A stretch of 64,000 nucleotides of DNA from Oenococcus kitaharae DSM 17330 (GCF_000241055.1 NZ_CM001398.1:124001-188000); one strand, 5' to 3'; positions 51,893 to 61,672 are shown, counted from the stretch's first letter. Notes: generated by a model from the letters alone, not told the origin. Numbers and translations: made by a program.

Positions 51893-52225
51893 TTAAAGAG
51901 TCGCGTCATACCAGGCTAAGACTTGTTTGGGCGTCAAACGCTCGCCATCTCCGATGTGAGAAAGCTGTTTGCCATCCTGGAAAAGAACAAAGGAAGGAAT
52001 ACCTCGAAGCCCTTGAGCTTTAGCAATCTCAAGATTGGCATCGCGATCGGCGTCAAACCAATTAGCAGTCTGCGAGACGTGATCCCTGATGCTTTGGACG
52101 AAGGGTTTGATAGCTTTGCAGTCGCCGCACCAGTCAGCTGACAAAAACATTACCTGCCGTCCCGGCTCATTTATCTTATCTTCAATTACTTGATCGCTAT
52201 TAACTTCTGGTTCATAAAAGTTCAT
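51893..52225 (-). CDS. Thioredoxin-family protein
   Basis: Small thiol-disulfide oxidoreductase, 110 aa, cytosolic. Active site WCGDCKAIKP (CxxC with Gly-Asp instead of the Gly-Pro of classical thioredoxin) and the cis-Pro loop GIPSFVLF. It is a divergent thioredoxin-like protein rather than the main TrxA. No Shine-Dalgarno; a good promoter ends 6 nt before the ATG, so a leaderless mRNA is predicted. Single-gene unit. Confidence 0.9.
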   Translation of the reverse strand: MNFYEPEVNSDQVIEDKINEPGRQVMFLSADWCGDCKAIKPFVQSIRDHVSQTANWFDADRDANLEIAKAQGLRGIPSFVLFQDGKQLSHIGDGERLTPKQVLAWYDATL

Positions 52226-52231
52226 ACTTAC

Positions 52232-52259
52232 ATTTTATCAGTAAAATACGATTTGCCAA
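52232..52259 (-). promoter_or_regulatory. Promoter of the thioredoxin-like gene, abutting the start codon
   Basis: TTGGCA (52254-52259), 16-bp spacer, TAAAAT (52232-52237); only GTAAGT separates the -10 from the ATG. Confidence 0.65.
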
Positions 52260-52346
52260 GTCCTTGAACACTTTTAACTGCAGGCAGACACAATGGCCGC
52301 CGAATTCAAGAGAATGCTGGTTGTTCGGACCATTGAGTCTATCTGA

Positions 52347-52715
52347 TTATCCATATATCTGGCGTAATTGTTTGAAAAATAAATCAACAAATGCCATTAA
52401 TTTTTCACGCGTTAAATAGACATTGTCGCCATTTTTGAAGGAAAGGACACTTTCGTAGGGAAAACCATCAGGAAACACAATCGGGCGGCCAGCCATAATT
52501 GCTTGATTAATAATTCGCAACTCAATCAGCGAATTAAAGCTTTCAGTAATTTTGTCCGCCTGATCCAAGGCTCTATTTGCAAAACGGCGATCCAAAGACA
52601 AAAGCACACTTTGCAAGAAAATTTGTTCTTTAGACTGAACCTGATCTAATAAAAGATGCGTCTGCCCCTCAGACCGATCAATATATTCTTTTGTATAATG
52701 CTGAATTGCTGGCAT
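52347..52715 (-). CDS. Conserved-looking protein of unknown function
   Basis: 122 aa, soluble, not recognised. It is rich in charged and Leu/Ile residues, predicted mostly helical, with no Cys, signal or membrane segment; one loop reads FPDGFPYESVLSFKNGDNVY. The ATG has an AGGAGCAG site. It follows ppx by 67 bp on the same strand and is followed by the separately promoted thioredoxin-like gene, so it may be the last gene of a ppk-ppx unit. No function is assigned. Confidence 0.65.
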   Translation of the reverse strand: MPAIQHYTKEYIDRSEGQTHLLLDQVQSKEQIFLQSVLLSLDRRFANRALDQADKITESFNSLIELRIINQAIMAGRPIVFPDGFPYESVLSFKNGDNVYLTREKLMAFVDLFFKQLRQIYG

Positions 52716-52782
52716 ATCTGCTCCTCAAAATATCATTCACAGTTGGACAGCAAATGCTGTAGATATATAAATAAGGTTTATC

Positions 52783-53766
52783 TTATATATCTTCGTTTTC
52801 CGTGTCGACTAAATCATCATCAACCTTAGGATCCTGCACTTCATGCCCTGTAATTTTCTGAATTTCTTCAAAAAGAATACCCTCGCGCAAACCAGATTGA
52901 GAAAAAATCACTTGATCAGAATCAATGTATTGAAACAATTTAATCAAAGGCAGCATACCGCCAACGATAATATCGGCGCGTTCTTTGGCTAGACCCGGCA
53001 TTTCACCGCGTTCTTTGGCATTTTTTGACAAAACCTCTTCAAAAATTTGATTTGCCTCAGTAGCCGGCAAATGATAACCGTGAATCGATAAGCCAATCAT
53101 TTCCTGCTTGCGTCTGGAAATTTTAGCCATCGTTCGATTAGAACCGCCAATAGCCACAATTGGGAAATTTCGCACTTCTGTCAACCAAGCGACATCCGTA
53201 AAAAGACGCTGTAAAGCTGTAATTGCTCTAAAAAATGAGACAGCCGTTACTTTGTCTTTTTCCAGATATGTTTCCGTCAAATTGACGGATCCTGCCGGCA
53301 GGGAAACAGCGTGTATCTCCTGTCCATCCCTCACCATGACCATTTCCGACGAAGCACCGCCAGTATCCAAGATCAAAGCATTCTCGATTGGCAAAGTTTC
53401 AATGATGCCTAAATAGTCATAATGCGCCTCTTGCAGGCCAGGAATGACTTCCAATGGCTGATCCAAGGCACTTTGAAATTTACTTAAAAACTCTTTTTGG
53501 TTAGAGGCTTGCCGGACAGCTGCAGTAGCAACTGCTCTCACAGTAATCTCATCGTAGGCATCGATTTCTTTTTTGAAATTTTTCACTGCCTGGATTGTCC
53601 TGTCGATCGCATCGGGCTGCAAAACACGTTTTTTGCCCATGCCGGCCGATAGCCGTACCATTTCTTGAAAACGACCCAAAATCTCATACTGGCCGTCCTT
53701 CTCGTATTGACTGATTGTCATACGAACAGAATTTGATCCCAAATCAATCACTGCAAATTTTGCCAT
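52783..53766 (-). CDS. ppx: Ppx/GppA-family exopolyphosphatase
   Basis: Hydrolyses terminal phosphates from polyphosphate (or pppGpp in GppA-like members). 327 aa, the short two-domain form without the extra C-terminal domains of E. coli Ppx. Features: N-terminal AVIDLGSNSVRMTI, the ILDTGGASSEMV phosphate-binding region and AIGGSNRT. AGGAGG site before the ATG; 26 bp after ppk, so the two opposing activities are co-expressed. Confidence 0.92.
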   Translation of the reverse strand: MAKFAVIDLGSNSVRMTISQYEKDGQYEILGRFQEMVRLSAGMGKKRVLQPDAIDRTIQAVKNFKKEIDAYDEITVRAVATAAVRQASNQKEFLSKFQSALDQPLEVIPGLQEAHYDYLGIIETLPIENALILDTGGASSEMVMVRDGQEIHAVSLPAGSVNLTETYLEKDKVTAVSFFRAITALQRLFTDVAWLTEVRNFPIVAIGGSNRTMAKISRRKQEMIGLSIHGYHLPATEANQIFEEVLSKNAKERGEMPGLAKERADIIVGGMLPLIKLFQYIDSDQVIFSQSGLREGILFEEIQKITGHEVQDPKVDDDLVDTENEDI

Positions 53767-53792
53767 AAAGCCTCCTTTGTCTCCAGTGTAAC

Positions 53793-55880
53793 TTATTGAT
53801 CGCCAATAAATTTCTCAGCAAATTTATCTGAAACGAATTTATGGTCCAGAAAAAGCTGCTGGCTATCAACACTTCGTCGACGTTTGGAATGTTTGATATA
53901 ACTGCCATCAGCTTTCATTTTCCACATGTTGACCGTGTCAGCCCACATGGTTTCAAAAATTTCCGCTACCTCAGCTTCACAGGCGGGGTCGAGAATAGGA
54001 ACCATCAATTCTACGCGCCGATAAAGATTTCGAGGCATCAGGTCTGCACTAGCAATGTAAGTCAATGGCTGCTGCCCGTTAGCAAAACGATAAATACGCG
54101 AATGCTCTAAAAAGCGGCCGACAATGGAGTGAACTTTAATCTTATTCGTGACTGATTTTATTTCAGGTTTTAAGGTCTCAATACCTCTAATTAACAGATG
54201 AATCGGAACACCCGCTTGACCAGCAGCGACTAAATGATTAATGATCTCGGTATCATTTAATGAGTTTGCTTTCATCCAGATACCAGAACTTTGGCCTGCC
54301 GCTGCATGAGCAGCTTCTTGATCAATCAAGTCGGTCAGTCTCGCCGCAATACCGTTGGGTGAAATATAAGCTAGTTTAAGTTCGCTTGGCATTGAATAAC
54401 CGGTTAAATAATTAAAAATCTGGGTCACATCATCTGCCAACTGTTCGTTTGCAGTGAACAAAGAGATATCAGTATAAAGACGGGCTGTGATTTCGTTATA
54501 ATTTCCTGTTCCGATGTGCATATAGCGTGTCGTTTTGCCAAATTCTCTTCTAACGACCAAAGCCATTTTGGCATGCACTTTCAAATTCGGCAAACCATAA
54601 ATGACATGAACACCTTCTTTTTCTAATTCTCCGGCCCAATGGACATTGTTTTCTTCATCAAAACGTGCCTTAACTTCGACCAAGGCTGTCACTTGTTTGC
54701 CATTGGCAGCGGCTCGTGCCAAAGCCGCGATGATTGGCGACTGGTCTGACACGCGATAAAGGGTCATTTTAATCGCCATCGTCTCGGTATCATCAGCTGC
54801 CCGATTAATAAAGTTGACCACAGGCGCGTAGTCATCATATGGATGCTGCAGAATCACATCATGGTCAGCAATTGTTTCAAAAATACGTGAACCCATCAAA
54901 TCTCCTGCCAGGCGAGATTTAAAAGGTGTATACATCAATTCGGGCCGCTGAACCTGTTTAATCAAAGTATCCAAAAAAGCCAAATCCACAGGTCCTGAAA
55001 CACGATAAACACGTCTCTTATTCAGAGGAAGCGCCTTCTCGAGGTGTTTTTCCAGTTTGCGCGACATCTGTTTTTCAGCAACCAGTCGAATTACCTGACC
55101 CCGCTCGCGCTTTTTCAGCTGTGTCTGAACTTCTTTTAGTAGATTGGGTGAATCTTCCTCGGCAATTTCCAGCTCCATATCACGCAGAATATGAAAAGCG
55201 GATACCTCTTGAATATCATAATGATTGAACAGAAGGCTAATAAATTCCTGAATAGTATCTTCGATTAAAACATATGTCTGGCCATCCCCAGTAGGCAGCT
55301 GAATGACACGCTGCAGGTTTTTCGGAACCTGAATAAAGGCATAACGATCAATTTTGCCTTTCTTCTTGCTGCCAGCTGCTAGTCGAATACCTAAATTCAA
55401 ACTATCATTGGATAAAAAAGGAAAAGGCCGCGTACCATCATCAGCCATGGGCGTTAGAATTGGTAAAATCTCCTGCTCGAAATAATTTTGCAACCAAGCA
55501 TATTGAGCAGGCTGCAAATCAGCTACTGCTAAGACATTCACGCCGCTTTTAGCCAGCATCGGAATCAAAGAACGCGCATAAAGGGAATGCTGTTTTTTTA
55601 GTTGTGTTCCGGCAGCAGCGGAAATTAAATCCAGTTCGGCAGATGGGGTTAAACCAGTGGGATCCTGAGTTATCAAATGCAGCTGCACCATTTGATGGAT
55701 CGAAGCCAGTCGAACCATAAACCATTCGTCAAGATTTTTTTGCGTAATCGACAAGAAACGCGCCCGCTCCAGCAGCGGGTGCCTGATGTCTCTGGCTTGA
55801 GCTAAGACGCGGTCATTGAAACGCAGCCAAGAAATTTCGCGATTGACAAGATACTTTGAATTTTTTTCGTTTTCAGCCAT
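53793..55880 (-). CDS. ppk: Polyphosphate kinase 1
   Basis: Reversibly polymerises ATP gamma-phosphate into polyphosphate via a phospho-histidine. 695 aa. N domain starts VNREISWLRFNDRVL; the catalytic His is in KVHAKMALVVRRE; MHIGTGNYNEITARLYTD follows. There is no normal Shine-Dalgarno. The start lies only about 30 bp past the pepO terminator; a tandem AAGTAAGAAT repeat (55888-55907) supplies a weak -10 ending 7 nt before the ATG. Confidence 0.95.
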   Translation of the reverse strand: MAENEKNSKYLVNREISWLRFNDRVLAQARDIRHPLLERARFLSITQKNLDEWFMVRLASIHQMVQLHLITQDPTGLTPSAELDLISAAAGTQLKKQHSLYARSLIPMLAKSGVNVLAVADLQPAQYAWLQNYFEQEILPILTPMADDGTRPFPFLSNDSLNLGIRLAAGSKKKGKIDRYAFIQVPKNLQRVIQLPTGDGQTYVLIEDTIQEFISLLFNHYDIQEVSAFHILRDMELEIAEEDSPNLLKEVQTQLKKRERGQVIRLVAEKQMSRKLEKHLEKALPLNKRRVYRVSGPVDLAFLDTLIKQVQRPELMYTPFKSRLAGDLMGSRIFETIADHDVILQHPYDDYAPVVNFINRAADDTETMAIKMTLYRVSDQSPIIAALARAAANGKQVTALVEVKARFDEENNVHWAGELEKEGVHVIYGLPNLKVHAKMALVVRREFGKTTRYMHIGTGNYNEITARLYTDISLFTANEQLADDVTQIFNYLTGYSMPSELKLAYISPNGIAARLTDLIDQEAAHAAAGQSSGIWMKANSLNDTEIINHLVAAGQAGVPIHLLIRGIETLKPEIKSVTNKIKVHSIVGRFLEHSRIYRFANGQQPLTYIASADLMPRNLYRRVELMVPILDPACEAEVAEIFETMWADTVNMWKMKADGSYIKHSKRRRSVDSQQLFLDHKFVSDKFAEKFIGDQ

Positions 55881-55912
55881 AAATACAATTCTTACTTATT
55901 CTTACTTATGTA

Positions 55913-55949
55913 CAAAAAAGAGCAGCCTCCCTGCAATTACCAGAGGCTG
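55913..55949 (-). terminator. Terminator overlapping the pepO stop
   Basis: Minus-strand CAGCCTC-13 nt-GAGGCTG plus T-run; the left arm is within the last pepO codons. Confidence 0.75.
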
Positions 55950-57826
55950 ACACGTTTTTCAGGCGCACGATACATAGCGTCTTTAGGGCCAATGTTAAAG
56001 GTCTCAAAGAAATCCGCAAAATTCTTAACCGGCTCATTAGCACGCAATTTATTCGGTGCGTGTTCATCAATACTTGTCAAAAGTTTGATATATTCGGTAC
56101 CAGCCTTCATACGCCAGATCTCAGCCCATGTTTTGAAAAATAATTCAGCAGAGAATTGATCATCCTCTTTTGCGGCCTGCAGTGCCGCTGAAAGTCCGCC
56201 CAAATCGGCAATGTTTTCCGTTAAAGTCAGTTTCGGATTAACTGGTGCACCATCAACGTCCAGGCGGGACCAGGAATCAACGATTGCTTGTGCTTTTTCT
56301 TGGAATTTGGCCAGGTCCTCGTCAGTCCACCAATTATTCAAAGAGCCCTTTTCATCAAAACGAGCGCCATTTGTATCAAAAGCATGTGAGACTTCATGTG
56401 CAATAACAGCACCGATACCGCCATAATTAGCTGATGCATCACGATCAAAGTCATAGAAAGGCATCTGTAAAATACCGGCCGGAAAATTAATTGAATTGGT
56501 CTGCGGATCGTAGTAAGCGTTGACTGTATCGGGCGTCATGACCCATTCAGTATTATCAACCTTGGTGTCCCAGCGGCCCAAATTGAACTCGGCTTCTTGT
56601 TTGACCAAGACGCGTTCGTTTTCGGCCAAACTGGCAGTCAAATCAACTTTGCGAGCCAGAAAACGTGCCGGTACCTGATCTGGATAACCGATTTTAATCG
56701 CAATATGATCTAATTTACTGATTGCTTTTTTAATCGTCTCTTGACTGAGCCAATCGTTATCAGTCAGGCGGGACCGGTAAACACCGATCATTTTATGAAT
56801 CATGGCCTCTACATTCTTTTTGGCTTCTGGTGAAAAATGTTTGATACGGAAATATTCGCCTAAGAGAAAACCAAACTGGCGGTGTGCCAAAGCATAGGCA
56901 GCACGAGCTGCTTCAGGTGCTTGAGCGGCACCAGTCAGTGTCCGAGAATAGCTGCCGGCAATCTTATACAGATCATAAGAGGCAAAACGCGCGTAAGCCG
57001 AGGCATTGGCTGCTATTAGCCAGTTCTTAAAAATCGGCCAGTTCTCAGAAGCGAAGACTTTCTTGCCTGCTTCCCAAAAACGTTCAGAAGTCAAAACAAC
57101 CTGATCGACATTTTTACCGACTAGTTGGTCAATATAATGTTTCAAATCGACTTGATCAACAGTGGCTGCAAAATCATCAATTGATTTAGGATGATAGTTC
57201 TTATAATATTCCATTTGTTCTTGACGGCTAAGCACCAATTTCGGCAGCAAAGCATCAAATTTTTTAGCATCGGAGACAATCTTGGCAACATCCTCTTCGC
57301 TATAACCAGCGGCTGCCAAAATTTTGCTGGTCATTTTAGACCAAGCTGCCAGTAAAGCTTCTTTTTGCGGATTATCATCAGCATAATAAGTCGTATCCGG
57401 CAAGATAGTATCAGGTTCGTCTACCCAGAAAATATAGTGGTCAGCTTCTTTAAAATCTGGTGCAACGCCAAAATTAAAACCAGTTGTGTAACCCTGCATA
57501 TCCAAATCAGCAGCTTGATCAGAAAAATCCTGAAAACTCGTTAGTTTGTCAAGGACGGCTAGAGCTTGTTTGACCGGTTTGGCACCATCAGCATTCCGCT
57601 TTTCCCAATCATCGGCTAATTTATAAAAGTCAACAAAATTCTTTAAATAAGCCGGGGCCTCTTTTTCCCCCTTGGCAAAAGCCTCAGTATCGGCGCGCAT
57701 ATCATCCTCAATCGACAGGTATAAATCTGTAAACGAACTTGCAGCCGGCATATCGGGACGAATTTTTGCCGTTTTCAACCATGCTTCATTGACCGAAGCA
57801 AAGAGATCATCTTGTACTTTAACCAT
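55937..57826 (-). CDS. pepO: M13-family metallopeptidase (neutral endopeptidase PepO)
   Basis: Zinc endopeptidase of the neprilysin family, in LAB an intracellular oligopeptidase. 629 aa without a signal peptide. Zinc motif AHEVSHAFDTNGARFD (HExxH) and downstream ENIADLGGL supplying the third ligand; NAYYDPQTNSINFPAGILQ precedes them. TTAGGAGG site before the ATG. Single-gene unit. Confidence 0.95.
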   Translation of the reverse strand: MVKVQDDLFASVNEAWLKTAKIRPDMPAASSFTDLYLSIEDDMRADTEAFAKGEKEAPAYLKNFVDFYKLADDWEKRNADGAKPVKQALAVLDKLTSFQDFSDQAADLDMQGYTTGFNFGVAPDFKEADHYIFWVDEPDTILPDTTYYADDNPQKEALLAAWSKMTSKILAAAGYSEEDVAKIVSDAKKFDALLPKLVLSRQEQMEYYKNYHPKSIDDFAATVDQVDLKHYIDQLVGKNVDQVVLTSERFWEAGKKVFASENWPIFKNWLIAANASAYARFASYDLYKIAGSYSRTLTGAAQAPEAARAAYALAHRQFGFLLGEYFRIKHFSPEAKKNVEAMIHKMIGVYRSRLTDNDWLSQETIKKAISKLDHIAIKIGYPDQVPARFLARKVDLTASLAENERVLVKQEAEFNLGRWDTKVDNTEWVMTPDTVNAYYDPQTNSINFPAGILQMPFYDFDRDASANYGGIGAVIAHEVSHAFDTNGARFDEKGSLNNWWTDEDLAKFQEKAQAIVDSWSRLDVDGAPVNPKLTLTENIADLGGLSAALQAAKEDDQFSAELFFKTWAEIWRMKAGTEYIKLLTSIDEHAPNKLRANEPVKNFADFFETFNIGPKDAMYRAPEKRVSLW

Positions 57827-57992
57827 GTTTCCTCCTAAATTGTTTCAATTCTAACATTAAAAAGACCGCGATTGCTTGTTTGCCAAAACCACTCAGCATT
57901 TGTTAGCCACTATCATTGACTCAAGGCTTTCTGCAAGAATACTATAAAAACAGACCAGTTTCTGATGATAAAAACACGGAAAGAAGGACCTT

Positions 57993-59372
57993 ATGGACGA
58001 ATATCGTATTGAAGAAGACAGCTTGGGGCCAGTGAACATTCCACAAAATGCACTTTGGGGACCACAAACTGAACGCAGCCGCCAAAATTTTTCTGCCGGC
58101 AGCAAAATGCCTTTAGTCTTAATCAAAGTGCTGTTGCAGCTGAAAAAGGCCGCAGCTGATGCCAATCGAGCAGCAGGTACTCTGAGCGGTGATAAAGCGA
58201 ATTTGATTATTCAAGCTGTTGATAAATTACTCGTACTCAATGATGAAGATCTCAGACAAGACTTTCCCCTGGTCATTTATCAGACAGGATCTGGTACCCA
58301 GACGAATATGAATGTCAATGAGGTCGTGGCACATATGGCAGGGCGGCTGAATTCACAAATTCCTATTCTTCCTAATGATGACGTCAATCAGGGACAAAGT
58401 TCAAATGATATTTTCCCGACTGCCATGAATATCACAGCTGCTTTGGCTGTCACTAAACTCAATCAGGCCATTCAACATTTAATCAGAGAATTAAAAAAGA
58501 AAGAAACGCAATATTGGCGGACTGTTAAGGTTGGCAGGACGCACCTTCAAGATGCCACCCCCCTAACTTTTGGGCAGGAAATCAGCGGCTGGGTCAGTCA
58601 ATTGCAGCATGATTTGTCTTATCTGCAGACACTAGCACCGACGCTTAATGAATTGGCCATAGGTGGAACTGCTGTCGGGACGGGCCTGAATGCCGCACCA
58701 GGTTTTGCCCAAACAATTGCCAAAAAAATGGCTGATCTTTATCACATCCCCTTCACTGCTGATTCCAATAAATTCTATGGGTTAGCAGCACATTCCGGCC
58801 TTAATGTTGTGCACGGCGCGATCAAAACATTAGCCAGCGATCTCTTAAAGATTGCTAATGATATTCGTTTTCTAGCCAGCGGGCCAAGAGCGGGTTACGG
58901 TGAATTAACAATTCCAGCCAATGAACCTGGATCGTCAATTATGCCCGGAAAAGTGAATCCGACACAAGCCGAGGCCATCACAATGGCCGCAGTCCGAGTG
59001 TTAGGCAACGATGTCGTAATTAGTCTAGCAGCCAGCCAGGGAAATTTTGAAATGAATGTCTATAAACCTGTTTTGATTAGTGCCTTTTTGGAATCCGCTG
59101 ATTTGCTCAGCACGACAATTACCTCATTTACAGACAAATTAGTCGTCGGGCTCACAGCAAATGTTCAGCGCATGCAAGAACTGTTAAATCAGTCCTTAAT
59201 GACCGTGACCGCCTTATCGCCGCATATCGGCTACCACGATAGTGCCATGATCGCTCAGCTAGCGCAGCGAGAGGGGCTCACACTTAAGGCAGCAGCATTG
59301 AAATCTGGCAAAGTATCAGAGAAACAGTTCAATAAATGGGTTGTCGCAATTGGCATGACCAACATCCAATAG
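57993..59372 (+). CDS. fumC: Fumarate hydratase class II
   Basis: Interconverts fumarate and malate. 459 aa homotetramer type. The signature GSSIMPGKVNPTQAEA and the GSGTQTNMNVNEV region distinguish it from aspartase only partly; the THLQDATPLTFGQE segment (Arg-Thr-His context) favours fumarase. AAGGAC site before the ATG. Stands alone; with malate common in fermentations of this group, a role in malate/fumarate metabolism is inferred. Confidence 0.92.
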   Translation: MDEYRIEEDSLGPVNIPQNALWGPQTERSRQNFSAGSKMPLVLIKVLLQLKKAAADANRAAGTLSGDKANLIIQAVDKLLVLNDEDLRQDFPLVIYQTGSGTQTNMNVNEVVAHMAGRLNSQIPILPNDDVNQGQSSNDIFPTAMNITAALAVTKLNQAIQHLIRELKKKETQYWRTVKVGRTHLQDATPLTFGQEISGWVSQLQHDLSYLQTLAPTLNELAIGGTAVGTGLNAAPGFAQTIAKKMADLYHIPFTADSNKFYGLAAHSGLNVVHGAIKTLASDLLKIANDIRFLASGPRAGYGELTIPANEPGSSIMPGKVNPTQAEAITMAAVRVLGNDVVISLAASQGNFEMNVYKPVLISAFLESADLLSTTITSFTDKLVVGLTANVQRMQELLNQSLMTVTALSPHIGYHDSAMIAQLAQREGLTLKAAALKSGKVSEKQFNKWVVAIGMTNIQ

Positions 59373-59413
59373 ACCGCCAGGAATGAAACACCCCCCAGTA
59401 AACTCAGACAAAC

Positions 59414-59452
59414 AAAAACCGCAAGCTCAGAAGCACAGAGCTTGCGGTTTTT
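59414..59452. terminator. Bidirectional terminator between fumC and the glutamine transporter
   Basis: 15-bp perfect stem (AAAAACCGCAAGCTC and its complement) with 9-nt loop. Confidence 0.92.
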
Positions 59453-59478
59453 GAAAATGTTTAATATCGTGATAAATT

Positions 59479-60147
59479 TTAAGCTGCCATACGACGATCA
59501 AACCATTTAGCAATCAGAGACAGGCCAAAGTTCAAAATGAAATACATAATTGCCAGGGCAATGAAGACTGGAATTGTGTAATTCGAATTTTGAGCATAAA
59601 CAATCTGCCCACGGAAAGTCATTTCAGCTAACACAATACCAACTGCCAAACTGGTATCCTTCACCAAAGAAATCAGCTGTGAAATGATTGGCGGAATCAT
59701 CTTCTTGATGCCTTGCGGCAGCACAATGTGCATCAAAGCTTGGGCATTACTCATCCCAACTGATCGTGCACCTTCTGTTTGGCCAGCCGGGACTGCCAGC
59801 AGGCCGCCTCGAATAATTTCAGCCAGCATTGTCGACTCAAAAACCGTCATCGCAATCACAGTCGCCCAGAAAACCGGCAGATACAGGCCAATTCTCGGGA
59901 GCACAAAGTAAATGAAGAAGATAATCAATAGAAGAGGCAGATTACGTATAACATCATTAATAATCGTCACGTAACGAGATAGAAATGGCACTTTTTCGTA
60001 CATAATCACGCCAACAAAAGCACCAATCACGAGACTGGCAATCACAGAAATAATCGACACACCAATAGTTATGCCAAGCCCTCCAAGAAGGTAATTGATG
60101 TTGCTTGGTGTAAAAGCGTCAAATATACTTGCAGCGATAATCATCAT
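59479..60147 (-). CDS. Polar amino acid ABC transporter permease (GlnP-like)
   Basis: Membrane subunit of a His/Glu/Gln/Arg-type importer, 222 aa, about five helices. EAA-type loop: QTEGARSVGMSNAQALMHIV. Last gene of a four-gene operon; overlaps the other permease by 4 nt with a GGAGGA site. Confidence 0.92.
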   Translation of the reverse strand: MMIIAASIFDAFTPSNINYLLGGLGITIGVSIISVIASLVIGAFVGVIMYEKVPFLSRYVTIINDVIRNLPLLLIIFFIYFVLPRIGLYLPVFWATVIAMTVFESTMLAEIIRGGLLAVPAGQTEGARSVGMSNAQALMHIVLPQGIKKMIPPIISQLISLVKDTSLAVGIVLAEMTFRGQIVYAQNSNYTIPVFIALAIMYFILNFGLSLIAKWFDRRMAA

Positions 60148-60800
60148 GAGTCCTCCTTTGCCAATCCCTTAGTTTTTGCTTCCAAATATTTCATGTAATA
60201 ACTCAAAGGCAAGGTAATAATCAGATAGAAAATACCAACAATAATATATGAGTTAAAACTATCAAAAGTAGCAGCGGCCACGTTATTAGCTGTATACATC
60301 AAATCTCCACCGGCCACAAAAGCTAGAATTGACGAGTTTTTTACCAAGTTAATGAATTGGTTTCCCAAAGAAGGAATCGCAATTTTGTAAGCCTGCGGCA
60401 GGACGATAATGCGTAAAGTTTGCGAAAAACTCAAACCGTTAGCACGAGCACCTTCCGTCTGGCCAATATCGACAGCGTTGATACCAGCGCGGACGGTTTC
60501 TGCGATAAAGGCCGATGTATACAAGGAAAGCCCAATCGTACCTGCAGTAAAACCATCCAACGCAATAACCCGTGTACCGACAAGGTAAAAAAACATCACG
60601 ATAATCAGCAAAGGAATATTTCTGAAAACCTCAACATATATCCTGGCAATGCCGCGCGCAATCCGACTCGGAACGATCTGCAAAATTGCGAAAAGTGTCC
60701 CCAAAATCAAAGATGCAATCAGAGCAATAATACTAGACAAGACCGTATAACCGAAAGCCGTCAGAAAAGCACCAAAATTAGAAGTCAATAAATTTATCAT
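60144..60800 (-). CDS. Polar amino acid ABC transporter permease
   Basis: Partner membrane subunit, 218 aa, about five helices, with the loop IGQTEGARANGLSFSQTLRI. Overlaps the binding-protein gene by 4 nt and the second permease by 4 nt. As a heterodimer with that permease it forms the channel. Confidence 0.92.
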   Translation of the reverse strand: MINLLTSNFGAFLTAFGYTVLSSIIALIASLILGTLFAILQIVPSRIARGIARIYVEVFRNIPLLIIVMFFYLVGTRVIALDGFTAGTIGLSLYTSAFIAETVRAGINAVDIGQTEGARANGLSFSQTLRIIVLPQAYKIAIPSLGNQFINLVKNSSILAFVAGGDLMYTANNVAAATFDSFNSYIIVGIFYLIITLPLSYYMKYLEAKTKGLAKEDS

Positions 60801-61660
60801 CTCTCAAGCGACCTCCAGTTCAGTCCGGGAACACCACGGAACCATTTTCTGATCAAACGGTTATACGTACCGTTTGCAATAATTGCCTTTAAAGCGCGAT
60901 TAGTCTGCTTAACCATGGCTGTCTGATGATTATCGTAAGCGACACCATAAGGCTCAGTGGTAAAAGTGCCGCCGACAACTGAATAGCCGGGGTTTTCTGT
61001 GGCAAGCCCGTATAAGATACCATTATCAGTTGTGAGCGCCTGACCTTGGCCGGCCTTTAAAGCAGCCATAGCCTGGCCATAATCGCCCAATGCCAACACT
61101 CGAGCTTTAGGAGCAAATTTTTTAATATTAATAACAGAGTTAGATCCAACAACACCAAGAATTGTCGATTTACTATTATTCAAACTACGCACATTTTTAA
61201 TACCAGAACCGTCCTTAACCAAGATAGCTTGTCCGGCTTTAAAATATGAGTTTGAGAAATCAATGATTTTTTCACGTTCGGGTGTAATCGTTGCCGTGGC
61301 GATAAAACCATCAATATTCGCATTTTTTAATAACTGAATTCGAGTATTTGAAGTCACTACCGTAAAATCAGCCCGCATCGGAACACCAGACTGCTTTGAC
61401 AGTTGAACCGTTAAAGCCTTAGCAATATCAACATCAAAACCTTCTGGCTCGCCGCTTTTGGTATTCATTAAGCCGAATAATTTAGTATCGGCCTTAACGC
61501 CCCAGCGAATGGCGCCCAAACGCTGAACACGTTCCCAGGTATCAACATGCCGAGCATTTCTGGCTGCCACAGCCGAAGCAAAAATGACACCTAAAATGAT
61601 AACAACCGTTAGGATGATCGAGGTGATGATACCGATTCGCCTTTTTTTTGCTTTTTCCAT
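60797..61660 (-). CDS. Polar amino acid ABC transporter substrate-binding protein
   Basis: Family 3 solute-binding protein, probably for glutamine or glutamate. 287 aa. Core motifs GFDVDIAKAL, IDGFIATATITPEREKIIDF and TEPYGVAY. N-terminus: a strongly basic MEKAKKRR then a hydrophobic helix (residues 10-33) with no cysteine, hence no lipobox; probably an anchored receptor. AAGGAGG site. Between glnQ-like ATPase (12 bp) and permease genes. Confidence 0.92.
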   Translation of the reverse strand: MEKAKKRRIGIITSIILTVVIILGVIFASAVAARNARHVDTWERVQRLGAIRWGVKADTKLFGLMNTKSGEPEGFDVDIAKALTVQLSKQSGVPMRADFTVVTSNTRIQLLKNANIDGFIATATITPEREKIIDFSNSYFKAGQAILVKDGSGIKNVRSLNNSKSTILGVVGSNSVINIKKFAPKARVLALGDYGQAMAALKAGQGQALTTDNGILYGLATENPGYSVVGGTFTTEPYGVAYDNHQTAMVKQTNRALKAIIANGTYNRLIRKWFRGVPGLNWRSLER

Positions 61661-61672
61661 TCAGTATCCTCC

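Noticed and set aside
55888-55907. Tandem AAGTAAGAAT as the start of a CRISPR-like or satellite repeat
   Set aside because: Only two 10-bp units without spacers; better read as part of the ppk promoter region.
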